The translations under genes were made by a program, and so were the position numbers. Shown piece after piece: positions 23,097-28,853 of a DNA stretch of 28,853 bases. Position 1 is the stretch's first letter; every line of letters starts with the position of its first letter. The notes beneath the pieces were generated by a model. It ran no database searches. It was not told the DNA's origin and saw only the letters and a list, made by a program, of their open reading frames with translations. Source of the stretch: Paratractidigestivibacter sp963658035 (lineage in GTDB: Bacteria > Actinomycetota > Coriobacteriia > Coriobacteriales > Atopobiaceae); contig CAVKOL010000009.1 of assembly GCA_963658035.1 (NCBI GenBank), positions 1 to 28,853 of the forward strand. The letters run 5' to 3'.

Positions 23097-24092
23097 ATGA
23101 AGCGCCCCGCGATCATCATAGTGACCTTTAAGCGACAAGATCTTCTCGCCGGGCTGCTGGAGTCTATTCTGGGCCTGGACGAGGCTCCGTGGCGCGTCGT
23201 GGTGGTGGACAACGAGAACTCGCCCAAGACGGCGGTGATGCTGCAGGATTTCTCGGCGCAGGTTGAGGAGCGCTGGGGCACGGCGGCCGACGACCCCGAT
23301 GAGCAGGGCGGCGTTGACCGCGTGGTCTACCGCCCCATGGCCGAGAACACCGGCGGGGCCGGCGGCTTTTCTGAGGGCGTGCGCGTGGCGTATGACCTGG
23401 GCGCCGATTGGTTTTGGGTCATGGACGACGACGTGGCGGTCGAGCCGCACGGCCTGGCCGCGATGCGCCGCTGGTCGGCCGAGACCCAGGCCTTCATGGG
23501 CCGTCGCCGCGATTTCGACGGCGGGCACTTCTACTGGCAGCACCGTTTTTGGACCTCGCTGGCGATCTACAACCCGTTCTCGCGCGACAGTTGGCGCGAG
23601 GGCGAGCGCTTTAAGCTGGCAAACGCCCTGTGCTTCGAGGGCTCGTGCTTTTCTCGCCGCGTGGTGGACGAGGTGGGCCTGCCCGATCCCCGTTTCTTCA
23701 TCTATTTGGACGACGCGTGCTACGGCTATATAGTTAGTAAACACTTTGATGTGTACTATGTGCCGGATTACATGCTTTCGCGCCGCCGCGAGGTAGCAAA
23801 CAAAGAGATAGGAAGCGTGCGCCAGCTTAACTCGGCAAGCGACATGACGCGCTTCTACATCACACGAAACCGCGGCTACCTGGCCCGCTACTACAAGGTT
23901 TACGGCGACTACAACCCCGTGGGTTACGCGGTGGGCACGCTGGCCAACTTCTCGAAGGAGCTGCTGCGCATCCTGATCGTGGACCGCAGTCACCTAAAGA
24001 GCGGCTGGGCGCGCCTGTGGGCGGGCTACAAGGAGTCCAAGGTCATCTTGCGCGACCCCGACTGGAAGCCCATGCCGCCCTTGAAGAAGTAG
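23097..24092 (+). CDS. Glycosyltransferase family 2, galactofuranosyltransferase-like
   Basis: This is a 331-residue GT-A enzyme resembling GlfT2-type and rhamnosyltransferase-like family 2 members. Motifs: AIIIVTFKRQDLLAGLLESI at the N-terminus, VVVVDNENS, the NTGGAGGFSEGV signature, the metal-binding WVMDDDVAVEP (Asp110-112) and the acceptor-site IYLDDACYG (Asp205/206). C-terminal residues include RNRGYLARYYK. ATG 23097 is preferred over ATG 23091 because GAGAGG ends one base before 23091. A short stretch near 23741-23760 has rare ATA and AGT codons, unlike its surroundings. It belongs with the neighbouring glycosyltransferases to a likely surface glycan group. Confidence 0.86.
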   Translation: MKRPAIIIVTFKRQDLLAGLLESILGLDEAPWRVVVVDNENSPKTAVMLQDFSAQVEERWGTAADDPDEQGGVDRVVYRPMAENTGGAGGFSEGVRVAYDLGADWFWVMDDDVAVEPHGLAAMRRWSAETQAFMGRRRDFDGGHFYWQHRFWTSLAIYNPFSRDSWREGERFKLANALCFEGSCFSRRVVDEVGLPDPRFFIYLDDACYGYIVSKHFDVYYVPDYMLSRRREVANKEIGSVRQLNSASDMTRFYITRNRGYLARYYKVYGDYNPVGYAVGTLANFSKELLRILIVDRSHLKSGWARLWAGYKESKVILRDPDWKPMPPLKK

Positions 24093-24098
24093 GGGTAG

Positions 24099-24230
24099 GC
24101 CAATCCGAGCCGCTCCCTCCCTTTGTTTCTGTGCTCAAACAGTCCTGGCTCGCACGAAGGCCACATTAAGTGGCCTTCGGCTCGTGCGGAACTGCGCCAT
24201 AAACAAAGGGAGAGATCGGCTCGGATTGGC
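24099..24230. repeat. 132-bp imperfect palindrome
   Basis: The outer arms begin with GCCAATCCGAGCCG on the left and end with its exact complement on the right, followed by nearly matching CTCCCTTTGTTT segments. The centre is a perfect 10-bp stem (CGAAGGCCAC at 24155-24164, GTGGCCTTCG at 24170-24179) with a 5-nt loop. Internal mismatches include a 5-base insertion in the right arm. It lies between the + strand glycosyltransferase and the - strand rubrerythrin terminator. It may be a miniature transposon-like element, a repeat family member or a bidirectional structure. Confidence 0.85.
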
Positions 24231-24244
24231 TTTGCGGGTCGTGA

Positions 24245-24280
24245 AAACGCGCCCGGAGCCATGCGGTTCCGGGCGCGTTT
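24245..24280 (-). terminator. Bidirectional terminator for rubrerythrin
   Basis: AAACGCGCCCGGA (24245-24257) and TCCGGGCGCGTTT (24268-24280) pair perfectly, with further pairing in the loop. On the - strand the stem ends in TTTT, downstream of the rubrerythrin stop. It could also act on the + strand. Confidence 0.88.
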
Positions 24281-24307
24281 GGTTGGACTGCTGGTTAGCT
24301 AATCGAA

Positions 24308-24844
24308 TTAGAAGTTCTCGGCCGTGACCTCGAAGTAGGCCTGCGGGTGGTTGCACACGGGGCAGACCTCGGGGGCCTTGGTGCCCACGACGATGTGGCC
24401 GCAGTTACGGCACTCCCACACCTTGACCTCGCTCTTCTCAAAGACGGCCGCGGTCTCGACGTTCTTCAACAGGGCGCGGTAACGCTCCTCGTGATGCTTC
24501 TCGATGGCGCCAACCTGGCGGAACTTCTCGGCAAGCTCGGGGAAGCCCTCCTCCTCGGCGGTCTTGGCGAACTCGTCGTACATGTCGGTCCACTCGAAGT
24601 TCTCGCCGTCGGCGGCGGCGCCCAGGTTCTCGGCCGTGTCGCCGATGCCCTCGAGCTCGCGCAGCCACATCTTGGCGTGGTACTGCTCGTTGGCGCTGGT
24701 CTTGCGGAAGATCTCGGCGATCTGCTCGAAGCCCTCCTTCTTGGCGACCGAGGCAAAGTAGACGTACTTGTTGGTGGCCTGCGACTCGCCGGCAAAGGCG
24801 GCTTGCAGGTTCTTCTCGGTCTGGGTTCCCTCGTACTTGGTCAT
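24308..24844 (-). CDS. rbr: Rubrerythrin
   Basis: Rubrerythrin is a peroxide-reducing di-iron protein of anaerobes. The 178 residues start MTKYEGTQTEKNLQAAFAGE, with the ferritin-like diiron domain (Glu20, Glu53 and His56 of ANEQYH, and an EKHHEERY helix near 115-122). A C-terminal rubredoxin domain has CRNCG (145-149) and CPVCNHPQAYFEV (161-173). ATG 24844 is chosen because GAGAGGGG precedes it at the right distance; a GTG-like or longer frame to 24871 is less likely. A good promoter lies upstream. No PerR site was recognised. Confidence 0.95.
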   Translation of the reverse strand: MTKYEGTQTEKNLQAAFAGESQATNKYVYFASVAKKEGFEQIAEIFRKTSANEQYHAKMWLRELEGIGDTAENLGAAADGENFEWTDMYDEFAKTAEEEGFPELAEKFRQVGAIEKHHEERYRALLKNVETAAVFEKSEVKVWECRNCGHIVVGTKAPEVCPVCNHPQAYFEVTAENF

Positions 24845-24914
24845 GAATACCCCTCTCAACTGGGAAAACACGGACGGATTTTGGTCCGCGGCCCCTCGCC
24901 GCAGACTGTCTTTT

Positions 24915-24942
24915 GTTATACCCCAGGCGGGCCTTGGTTGAA
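24915..24942 (-). promoter_or_regulatory. Promoter of the rubrerythrin gene
   Basis: On the - strand, TTCAAC (24942-24937), a 16-bp spacer and TATAAC (24920-24915) lie about 70 bp before the start codon. They match consensus at four and five positions. Confidence 0.6.
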
Positions 24943-24974
24943 CCCGTAATTCGATAAGGGGATGGGGTAAGAAA

Positions 24975-25000
24975 TTGTGTACTTCTCGACATGTACATAA
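24975..25000. repeat. GTAC palindrome copy 1
   Basis: TTGTGTAC and GTACATAA (one G-T pair) form 8 bp around the 10-nt loop TTCTCGACAT. The centre is 64 bp from that of copy 2. Confidence 0.75.
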
Positions 25001-25041
25001 CAGACCAAATCTTGGTGTTTATGCCGAGAAAAGCCAAGTCC

Positions 25042-25061
25042 TGTACGTACCAAGACGTACA
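25042..25061. repeat. GTAC palindrome copy 2
   Basis: TGTAC and GTACA flank the 10-nt loop GTACCAAGAC. The outer stem does not pair further, so this is the weakest copy. AGAAAAGC lies upstream, as it does before copy 5. Confidence 0.6.
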
Positions 25062-25170
25062 CAATCCGCTTGACCGGGCGAGAGATGCCCTCCGCCGATT
25101 CAACCGAGGCACCGCCCGGCATTGCCGTAGAGTTCTCCCCACGCGCGCCGCCAACCGAAGGGGAGACCTT

Positions 25171-26187
25171 ATGCCTGTTCTCATAAGTCACGACTCGGCC
25201 CTAGAGTACTGGCGGGCGGTCCCTCCCCAGGTAGACTCGTCGACCCGGGTCACGGCGCCATTATCTGTTGCCGAGTATTCCACCACTGCCGCCGACCTGG
25301 CTGTCTTTGATTCCGTCGATTACGGGATCTCGCGGACGCCCTTGCACGTGCTGGGCGGCAAAGATGTGCGGAGAAGTTCGGCCGCAAACGTCAAGCCTCA
25401 TACCTGCGCGTTGGCGTCGCTTTCGGGCTCGTTGGTTCGTGCGATTGCATCCGAGGTTTACGTGAGTACCCCCGAGTTTACGTTTGCCCAGATGGCGCGT
25501 GGCCTTGGAGAAGTAGGCGCGGCAGTTTTGGGATTCGAATTGTGCGGCGACTACGCGCACTTCTCGGCGCCTGTGTCGGGATTCTATGACCGGCCCGCGC
25601 TAACAAGCACGACGCGGATTGCAGATGCGTTTGCCCAGTTGAAGGGGTTCTATGGCCTGTCTGTGGCGCAGCGTGCGCTGAAGCTTGTCATCGACGGGGC
25701 GCGTTCTCCTATGGAGACGGTCCTGGCCTGTATGCTGTCGTTCCCGGCTCGGCTTGGGGGATTCTCGTTTGAGGCGCCGAGGCTCAACTACGAGGTCTCG
25801 TTGGACGAGACGGCGTCGCGGCTTGCCGGTCTCAATCGGTGCCTTATTGACGTCGCGTGGCCTAACCAGCGAGTGGGCCTGGAATACAACGGAGCGGCGT
25901 TTCACCAGGATGCCGAGAGAGATCGTCGGCGCGCCGAGGCGCTGCGAAGTATGGGGTGGTCGATCTTTACCGTTGACGCGGCAAAGATTACGTCGTATCG
26001 CGAGCTGACTAAGGTCGTGAGCCTGCTTGAGGGGACGGTTCCGCACCGCGTGGACGGCCGCGCCCCGGCTTCGGCTGCCAAAGTGCTTCTTGACAGGTTG
26101 CTTGCTATGACTCGGTTTGGCTGGGGGATGAATGCGGTCCTATTTGGCGTCCCGGTGCCTGCTGGGGCCGTTCAAGTTCATCTCTAA
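25171..26187 (+). CDS. Putative endonuclease, DUF559/Vsr-like C-terminal domain
   Basis: This is a 338-residue soluble protein. The C-terminal part resembles DUF559, a PD-(D/E)XK-like domain related to Vsr. ARSPMETVLACMLSFPARLG (177-196) is followed by CLIDVAWPNQRVGLEYNGAA (224-243), FHQDAERDRRR and LRSMGWSIFTVDA. Candidate active-site residues are Asp227, Glu238 and His245. The N-terminal 170 residues have no recognised domain and could include the AbiEi-type helical region found in related proteins. ATG 25171 has a GGGGAGA upstream. It is flanked by five palindromes of one family. Function and target are unknown; nuclease activity is inferred from the domain only. Confidence 0.65.
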   Translation: MPVLISHDSALEYWRAVPPQVDSSTRVTAPLSVAEYSTTAADLAVFDSVDYGISRTPLHVLGGKDVRRSSAANVKPHTCALASLSGSLVRAIASEVYVSTPEFTFAQMARGLGEVGAAVLGFELCGDYAHFSAPVSGFYDRPALTSTTRIADAFAQLKGFYGLSVAQRALKLVIDGARSPMETVLACMLSFPARLGGFSFEAPRLNYEVSLDETASRLAGLNRCLIDVAWPNQRVGLEYNGAAFHQDAERDRRRAEALRSMGWSIFTVDAAKITSYRELTKVVSLLEGTVPHRVDGRAPASAAKVLLDRLLAMTRFGWGMNAVLFGVPVPAGAVQVHL

Positions 26188-26188
26188 T

Positions 26189-26222
26189 CCTGTTGTGTAC
26201 ATCTCGACGTGTACACAACAGG
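26189..26222. repeat. GTAC palindrome copy 3
   Basis: A perfect 12-bp stem (CCTGTTGTGTAC / GTACACAACAGG) surrounds the loop ATCTCGACGT. It starts 2 bases after the nuclease-like gene's stop codon. No T run follows on the + strand. Confidence 0.88.
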
Positions 26223-26254
26223 CCATATTCCACGCGAGAAGACCGTTTTTGCGC

Positions 26255-26286
26255 CTGTCATGTACATCTCAACACGTACATGACAG
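26255..26286. repeat. GTAC palindrome copy 4
   Basis: A perfect 11-bp stem (CTGTCATGTAC / GTACATGACAG) surrounds the loop ATCTCAACAC. Its centre is 65 bp from that of copy 3. Confidence 0.88.
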
Positions 26287-26316
26287 AGGCACTAGTTCCG
26301 CATATACAGAAAAGCG

Positions 26317-26352
26317 CCGGGTCTTGTACGTCATAAGGTGTACAAGACCCGG
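26317..26352. repeat. GTAC palindrome copy 5, possible - strand terminator
   Basis: A perfect 13-bp stem (CCGGGTCTTGTAC / GTACAAGACCCGG) surrounds the loop GTCATAAGGT. Its centre is 64 bp from that of copy 4. On the - strand it lies 7 bases after the stop of the 37-residue peptide gene and is followed by CGCTTTTC, so it may also end that operon. Confidence 0.88.
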
Positions 26353-26359
26353 TCGGAAT

Positions 26360-26473
26360 CTACTTAGCTCGAAGGTACTTGACCAGAGCGCAGATTCCCA
26401 AAGCGAGGAACACAAACTTCAATGCTTCATAAATCCCAGAGGAAACTGTGACGGCAACCACATACGGATCCAT
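26360..26473 (-). CDS. Small membrane peptide, 37 residues
   Basis: ATG at 26473 (reading left) is preceded by a perfect AAAGGAGG. It opens a 37-codon frame: MDPYVVAVTVSSGIYEALKF, then VFLALGICALVKYLRAK. The centre is a single hydrophobic helix ending in a basic tail, so a membrane location is expected. It starts 10 bp after the stop of the secreted-protein gene in the same direction, and a hairpin follows its stop. It resembles no known family to me. It could be a small accessory of the upstream sensor, a toxin-like peptide or a holin-like peptide; none of these is proven. Confidence 0.65.
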   Translation of the reverse strand: MDPYVVAVTVSSGIYEALKFVFLALGICALVKYLRAK

Positions 26474-26483
26474 GGCGCCTCCT

Positions 26484-26954
26484 TTAGACGTACCAGGTCT
26501 TCTCGACTTCAATATAGTACTTGTCCTTAAAACCATTCGATCCGGTGAAATAGACGTAACCTGTCGTCTTTGCCCAGATTGAAGTCGAGGATTTCGAATA
26601 ATTTAAGGACAGTTGCTCCCATCGATCGAAGTTGCGACTTGAATCCGCTTGGTAGGCCCAAGCCCCGTTGATGGATATGACGTGGTCGTTCGACGCATCA
26701 ATCGTTGCGTCTACTTTGATATAGATGTACGCGTATCCCTGAGTTGTTGCGCTTCTGGCGGTTCCGTAGGTTGTGAACGTTTTTGTGTAGGGCATTGGTG
26801 TCCTAAGGACGGAGCTCGGTCTTGTTTGAGGAAGTATCGACTCTTGGTTAATTTGCAGGGAATCTAGCTCCTCCGCTATTGCATTGGTTGCAGGAAGGAT
26901 GCAAAAACCAAGGGTGCAAGCAAATGCAAACATCAATAGTTTTCTTGTTTTCAT
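26484..26954 (-). CDS. Secreted protein of unknown function, AT-rich gene
   Basis: The 156-residue product has a clear signal peptide: basic MKTRK, a hydrophobic core and a likely cleavage after ATNAIA (about residue 27). The mature part is rich in Tyr, Thr, Ser and aromatic residues (YTKTFTTYGTA, GYAYIYIKVDATID, WAYQADSSRNFDRWEQLSLN). It alternates like a beta-sandwich and has no Cys. I do not recognise a family. GGAGGG precedes ATG 26954. It lies 15 bp after the double-HTH regulator gene and 10 bp before the small peptide, so one operon is likely. Codon use is visibly more AT-rich than in neighbours, which hints at horizontal origin. Confidence 0.8.
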   Translation of the reverse strand: MKTRKLLMFAFACTLGFCILPATNAIAEELDSLQINQESILPQTRPSSVLRTPMPYTKTFTTYGTARSATTQGYAYIYIKVDATIDASNDHVISINGAWAYQADSSRNFDRWEQLSLNYSKSSTSIWAKTTGYVYFTGSNGFKDKYYIEVEKTWYV

Positions 26955-26969
26955 AGTTATAACCCTCCT

Positions 26970-27794
26970 TTACGTAGATCCAATGATTCGCAGGCCGGTG
27001 GCGTCGTAGACGGGGGTGGGGGTGGTGCTGCCAAAGATCACCTCCTTGGCGCTGGCGTAGCCTTGCTTGCCGTTTGAGGCTTTGACCTCGACCAGGTCGG
27101 GGCAGTAGGCGAGGATGGATTTGCCGGTCACTCCGTTGGGAATCTGGGCATCGTTGTAATCCCCGTATGACTGCCCGGCCATATTTACGGAGAAGGGCAC
27201 GCCGTTGATGACTCGCGTGTGGGTGGCGCGCCAGGCTCCAAAGAGTAATGCGCCGCAGGTGAGAGCTAGTGCAACGATATATATGATTCGCTTTGCCATG
27301 TCGGGGGCCGCGGCGGGCGGATCAACTTCTTGGGCAACCAACTGAGCTAGCTCATCCCTCGAATGAACGCCGAGAGACGCATAAATTCTTGAACGGTTTG
27401 AATTTACCGTCCCCTCGGCGATGTTGAGGTTTGCGGCAATCTCGCGAGTCGAAAGGCCGTTAAGTATGCATGCGGCAACGGCGACCTGAGAATCACTTAG
27501 GCCCAGTGCGCCCAGTCGTGCGCGAACTTCGGGCTGCGCTGCGTCGTCATAAGCTCGCTGTCCAAACCGATCGACAAGCTCCCGTGAATTGCACACGCCC
27601 AGCTTGCGGTAGGCGCGCGCCCGGTAGTTGCCAACAGAAGAAGGGGAGACGCCCATTGCCTCGGCGGCTTTCTCGGCGGTCAAGCCCGCGAGGGCAGACC
27701 CCGCGGCGTCGGCCTCGCGCGGGGACAGGCCGGCCTGTTCGAAGGCCCTAAAAACATCGGGGTCAATTGCCAACTCGCTGCAGAAGCCCGTCAT
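26970..27794 (-). CDS. Membrane-anchored regulator with two LuxR-type HTH domains
   Basis: The 274-residue protein has two GerE/LuxR-like helix-turn-helix domains in tandem. The first is at about 22-74 (LSPREADAAGSALAGLTAEK, then VGNYRARAYRKLGV). The second is at about 98-152 (LSDSQVAVAACILNGLSTRE, then EGTVNSNRSRIYASLGVHSR). A transmembrane helix (170-188) and an extracytoplasmic tail of 86 residues follow. The tail ends PVYDATGLRIIG, reminiscent of secreted motifs of type PVYDxxGxxxIG. No receiver or sensor domain is present before the HTHs. ATG 27794 has GGAGG 6 bases upstream. It probably controls its own operon in response to an outside signal. Confidence 0.85.
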   Translation of the reverse strand: MTGFCSELAIDPDVFRAFEQAGLSPREADAAGSALAGLTAEKAAEAMGVSPSSVGNYRARAYRKLGVCNSRELVDRFGQRAYDDAAQPEVRARLGALGLSDSQVAVAACILNGLSTREIAANLNIAEGTVNSNRSRIYASLGVHSRDELAQLVAQEVDPPAAAPDMAKRIIYIVALALTCGALLFGAWRATHTRVINGVPFSVNMAGQSYGDYNDAQIPNGVTGKSILAYCPDLVEVKASNGKQGYASAKEVIFGSTTPTPVYDATGLRIIGST

Positions 27795-27820
27795 ATGCCA
27801 CCTCCGTCACGTCTGCCTTC

Positions 27821-27826
27821 AATATA
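27821..27826 (-). promoter_or_regulatory. Candidate -10 box for the double-HTH operon
   Basis: On the - strand this reads TATATT, 27 bp before the start codon. The -35 position 17 bp upstream reads TACACG, which is poor, as expected for an activated promoter. Confidence 0.4.
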
Positions 27827-27846
27827 GGCCTCGGCGGTCCGCGCGT

Positions 27847-27878
27847 GTAGAAAAAGACATATGAACGTGGGTTTCTAC
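27847..27878. promoter_or_regulatory. Inverted repeat upstream of the double-HTH gene
   Basis: GTAGAAA (27847-27853) and TTTCTAC (27872-27878) are perfect inverted arms separated by 18 bp. The nearer arm abuts the -35 area of the promoter candidate. It is a possible operator, for example for autoregulation. Confidence 0.35.
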
Positions 27879-27894
27879 GGAGCCAAAGGCCACG

Positions 27895-27935
27895 AAAAAC
27901 CGGGCCGTGCGCCTCAAAAGAAGCGCGCGGCCCGG
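27895..27935 (-). terminator. Terminator of the glutamate synthase-like gene
   Basis: A 13-bp stem with one G-T pair (27900-27912 with 23-35 of the 27900s) closes a 10-nt loop. On the - strand it is followed by five T. It separates this gene from the double-HTH operon. Confidence 0.88.
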
Positions 27936-27972
27936 CGTGACAAACGCAATCGAACCAAAGAAGCGAGAAGCC

Positions 27973-28853
27973 CTACTCCGCGTCGCCCACCAGGCTCTTG
28001 GTGATGCTCGCGGCGGCCTTCTTGCCGGCGCCCATGGCCAGGATGACGGTCGCGGCACCGGTCACGATGTCGCCGCCGGCCCAGATGCGCGGGTCGGTGG
28101 TCTGGCCGGTCTCCTCGTCGGCAACGATGTAGCCCCACTTGTTGAGCTCCATCTGGCCGCCGATCTTGGCCGCAAACGGGTTGGCGTTGGTGCCAATGGC
28201 CGAGATAGCCACGTCGCAGGGGATCTCCTCGATGGCGCCCTCGATAGGCACGGGACGGCGACGGCCAGAGTCGTCGGGCTCGCCCAGCTCCATCTTTTGC
28301 ACGCGCACGGCGCACACGGTGCCGTCCTCGCCGGCCACGAACTCCAACGGAGCGACCAGCGGCATGACCTCGACGCCCTCGGCTTTGGCGTGGTGCAGCT
28401 CGGCGCGACGGGCGGGCATCTCTTCCTCGGTGCGGCGATACGCGATGATGGCGTGCTCGGCGCCCAGGCGCTTTGCGGTGCGCACGGCGTCCATGGCCAC
28501 GTTGCCGCCGCCAAAGACCACGACGTTCTTGCCGTGCTTGGTGGGCGTGTCGTAGGCGGGGAAGTTGTTGGCCTTCATGAGGTTCACGCGGGTGAGGTAC
28601 TCGTTGGCAAAGAACACGTTGGGGAGGTTCTCGCCGGGGACATTGAGGAACTTGGGCAGGCCTGCGCCGGTTGCCACGTAAATGGCATCGAAGCCCTGCT
28701 CAAACAGCTCGTCGGCGTTGGTGATGTTGCCAACTACAGCGTTGTACTCAAACTTGACGCCCATCTCTTCAAGCCCGTCGATCTCGCGCTTGACGACGGC
28801 CTTGGGCAGACGGAACTCGGGGATGCCGTAGACCAGCACGCCGCCGCCGGTGA
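27973..28853 (-). CDS. gltD: Glutamate synthase small subunit-like NAD(P)-dependent oxidoreductase (partial)
   Basis: The frame is open to the window edge, so the N-terminus (including any Fe-S region and the first FAD motif) is missing. The visible part begins with GGVLVYGIPEFRLPK, typical of GltD/NfnL-like flavoproteins. It has the nucleotide-binding motif VVVFGGGNVAMDAVRTAKRL, then YRRTEEEMPARRAE. The C-terminal FAD signature is WAGGDIVTGAATVILAMGAG. Such proteins pass electrons from NAD(P)H to glutamate synthase or to a ferredoxin partner; which applies is not decided by this fragment. It ends with its own terminator. Confidence 0.9.
   Translation of the reverse strand, partial: TGGGVLVYGIPEFRLPKAVVKREIDGLEEMGVKFEYNAVVGNITNADELFEQGFDAIYVATGAGLPKFLNVPGENLPNVFFANEYLTRVNLMKANNFPAYDTPTKHGKNVVVFGGGNVAMDAVRTAKRLGAEHAIIAYRRTEEEMPARRAELHHAKAEGVEVMPLVAPLEFVAGEDGTVCAVRVQKMELGEPDDSGRRRPVPIEGAIEEIPCDVAISAIGTNANPFAAKIGGQMELNKWGYIVADEETGQTTDPRIWAGGDIVTGAATVILAMGAGKKAAASITKSLVGDAE

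Larger units (their letters stand above)
24845..25170. other. Intergenic region between rubrerythrin and the nuclease-like gene
   Basis: This 326-bp gap holds the rubrerythrin promoter, palindromes 1 and 2 of the GTAC family, and a hairpin formed by CCGGGCG (25074-25080) and CGCCCGG (25113-25119). No convincing promoter for the + strand gene was seen, although a TTGACC lies at 25070-25075. The open frame continuing upstream of 25171 is judged not coding. Confidence 0.6.

Noticed and set aside
23741..23760. Rare-codon patch in the glycosyltransferase as a sign of recombination
   Set aside because: Only a few codons are affected and the protein motifs on both sides are continuous, so chance is sufficient.
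24991..25170. N-terminal extension of the nuclease-like frame
   Set aside because: It begins inside palindrome copy 1, contains copy 2 and a hairpin, and lacks an RBS. ATG 25171 has GGGGAGA.
24975..26352. CRISPR array
   Set aside because: Repeat units are not near-identical, stems differ between copies, only two or three copies lie on each side and no cas gene is present.
26132..26530. Open frame on the + strand across the downstream palindromes
   Set aside because: It overlaps the end of the nuclease-like gene in another frame, runs through the palindromes and is antisense to two better-supported genes.

Overview
The window looks like a chromosome segment of a GC-rich actinobacterium, most likely an anaerobic gut member of the Coriobacteriia (Collinsella/Olsenella-like). 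This is inference from the GC-rich codon use, type Z S14, rubrerythrin, and the ribosomal gene order followed by adk-map-infA-rpmJ-rpsM-rpsK-rpsD-rpoA-rplQ-truA. No species can be proven from the sequence alone.

Positions 1-17814 hold the translation super-cluster on the + strand. It runs: the 3' part of fusA; rpsJ; a terminator; a histidine phosphatase; a new promoter; rplC-rplD-rplW-rplB-rpsS-rplV-rpsC-rplP-rpmC-rpsQ-rplN-rplX; a terminator and second promoter; rplE-rpsZ-rpsH-rplF-rplR-rpsE-rpmD-rplO-secY; a terminator; adk-map; infA-rpmJ-rpsM-rpsK-rpsD-rpoA-rplQ; a terminator; truA. Two oddities stand out. rpsJ is cut off from rplC by a terminator and a foreign gene. Strong terminators sit directly against the ribosome binding sites of adk and truA.

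Positions 18762-24092 hold a metal exporter of the 10-TM ArsP_2 type, with a very His/Cys-rich loop and a DtxR-like operator in front. An envelope group follows: a degenerate LytR-CpsA-Psr-like membrane protein and three family 2 glycosyltransferases, one of them on the - strand. Together these suggest cell-surface glycan assembly.

Positions 24093-28853 are accessory in character. They hold a 132-bp imperfect palindrome, rubrerythrin (-), and a DUF559/Vsr-like putative nuclease (+). The nuclease gene is flanked by two regularly spaced sets of palindromes of form TGTAC-N10-GTACA: two copies upstream and three downstream, with centres 64-65 bp apart. Next comes a compact - strand operon encoding a membrane-anchored regulator with two LuxR-type HTH domains, an AT-rich secreted protein, and an unlisted 37-residue membrane peptide. 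The window ends inside a glutamate synthase small-subunit-like flavoprotein (-).

The two best candidates for undescribed biology are the nuclease with its flanking palindrome arrays, and the double-HTH sensor / secreted protein / small peptide operon.
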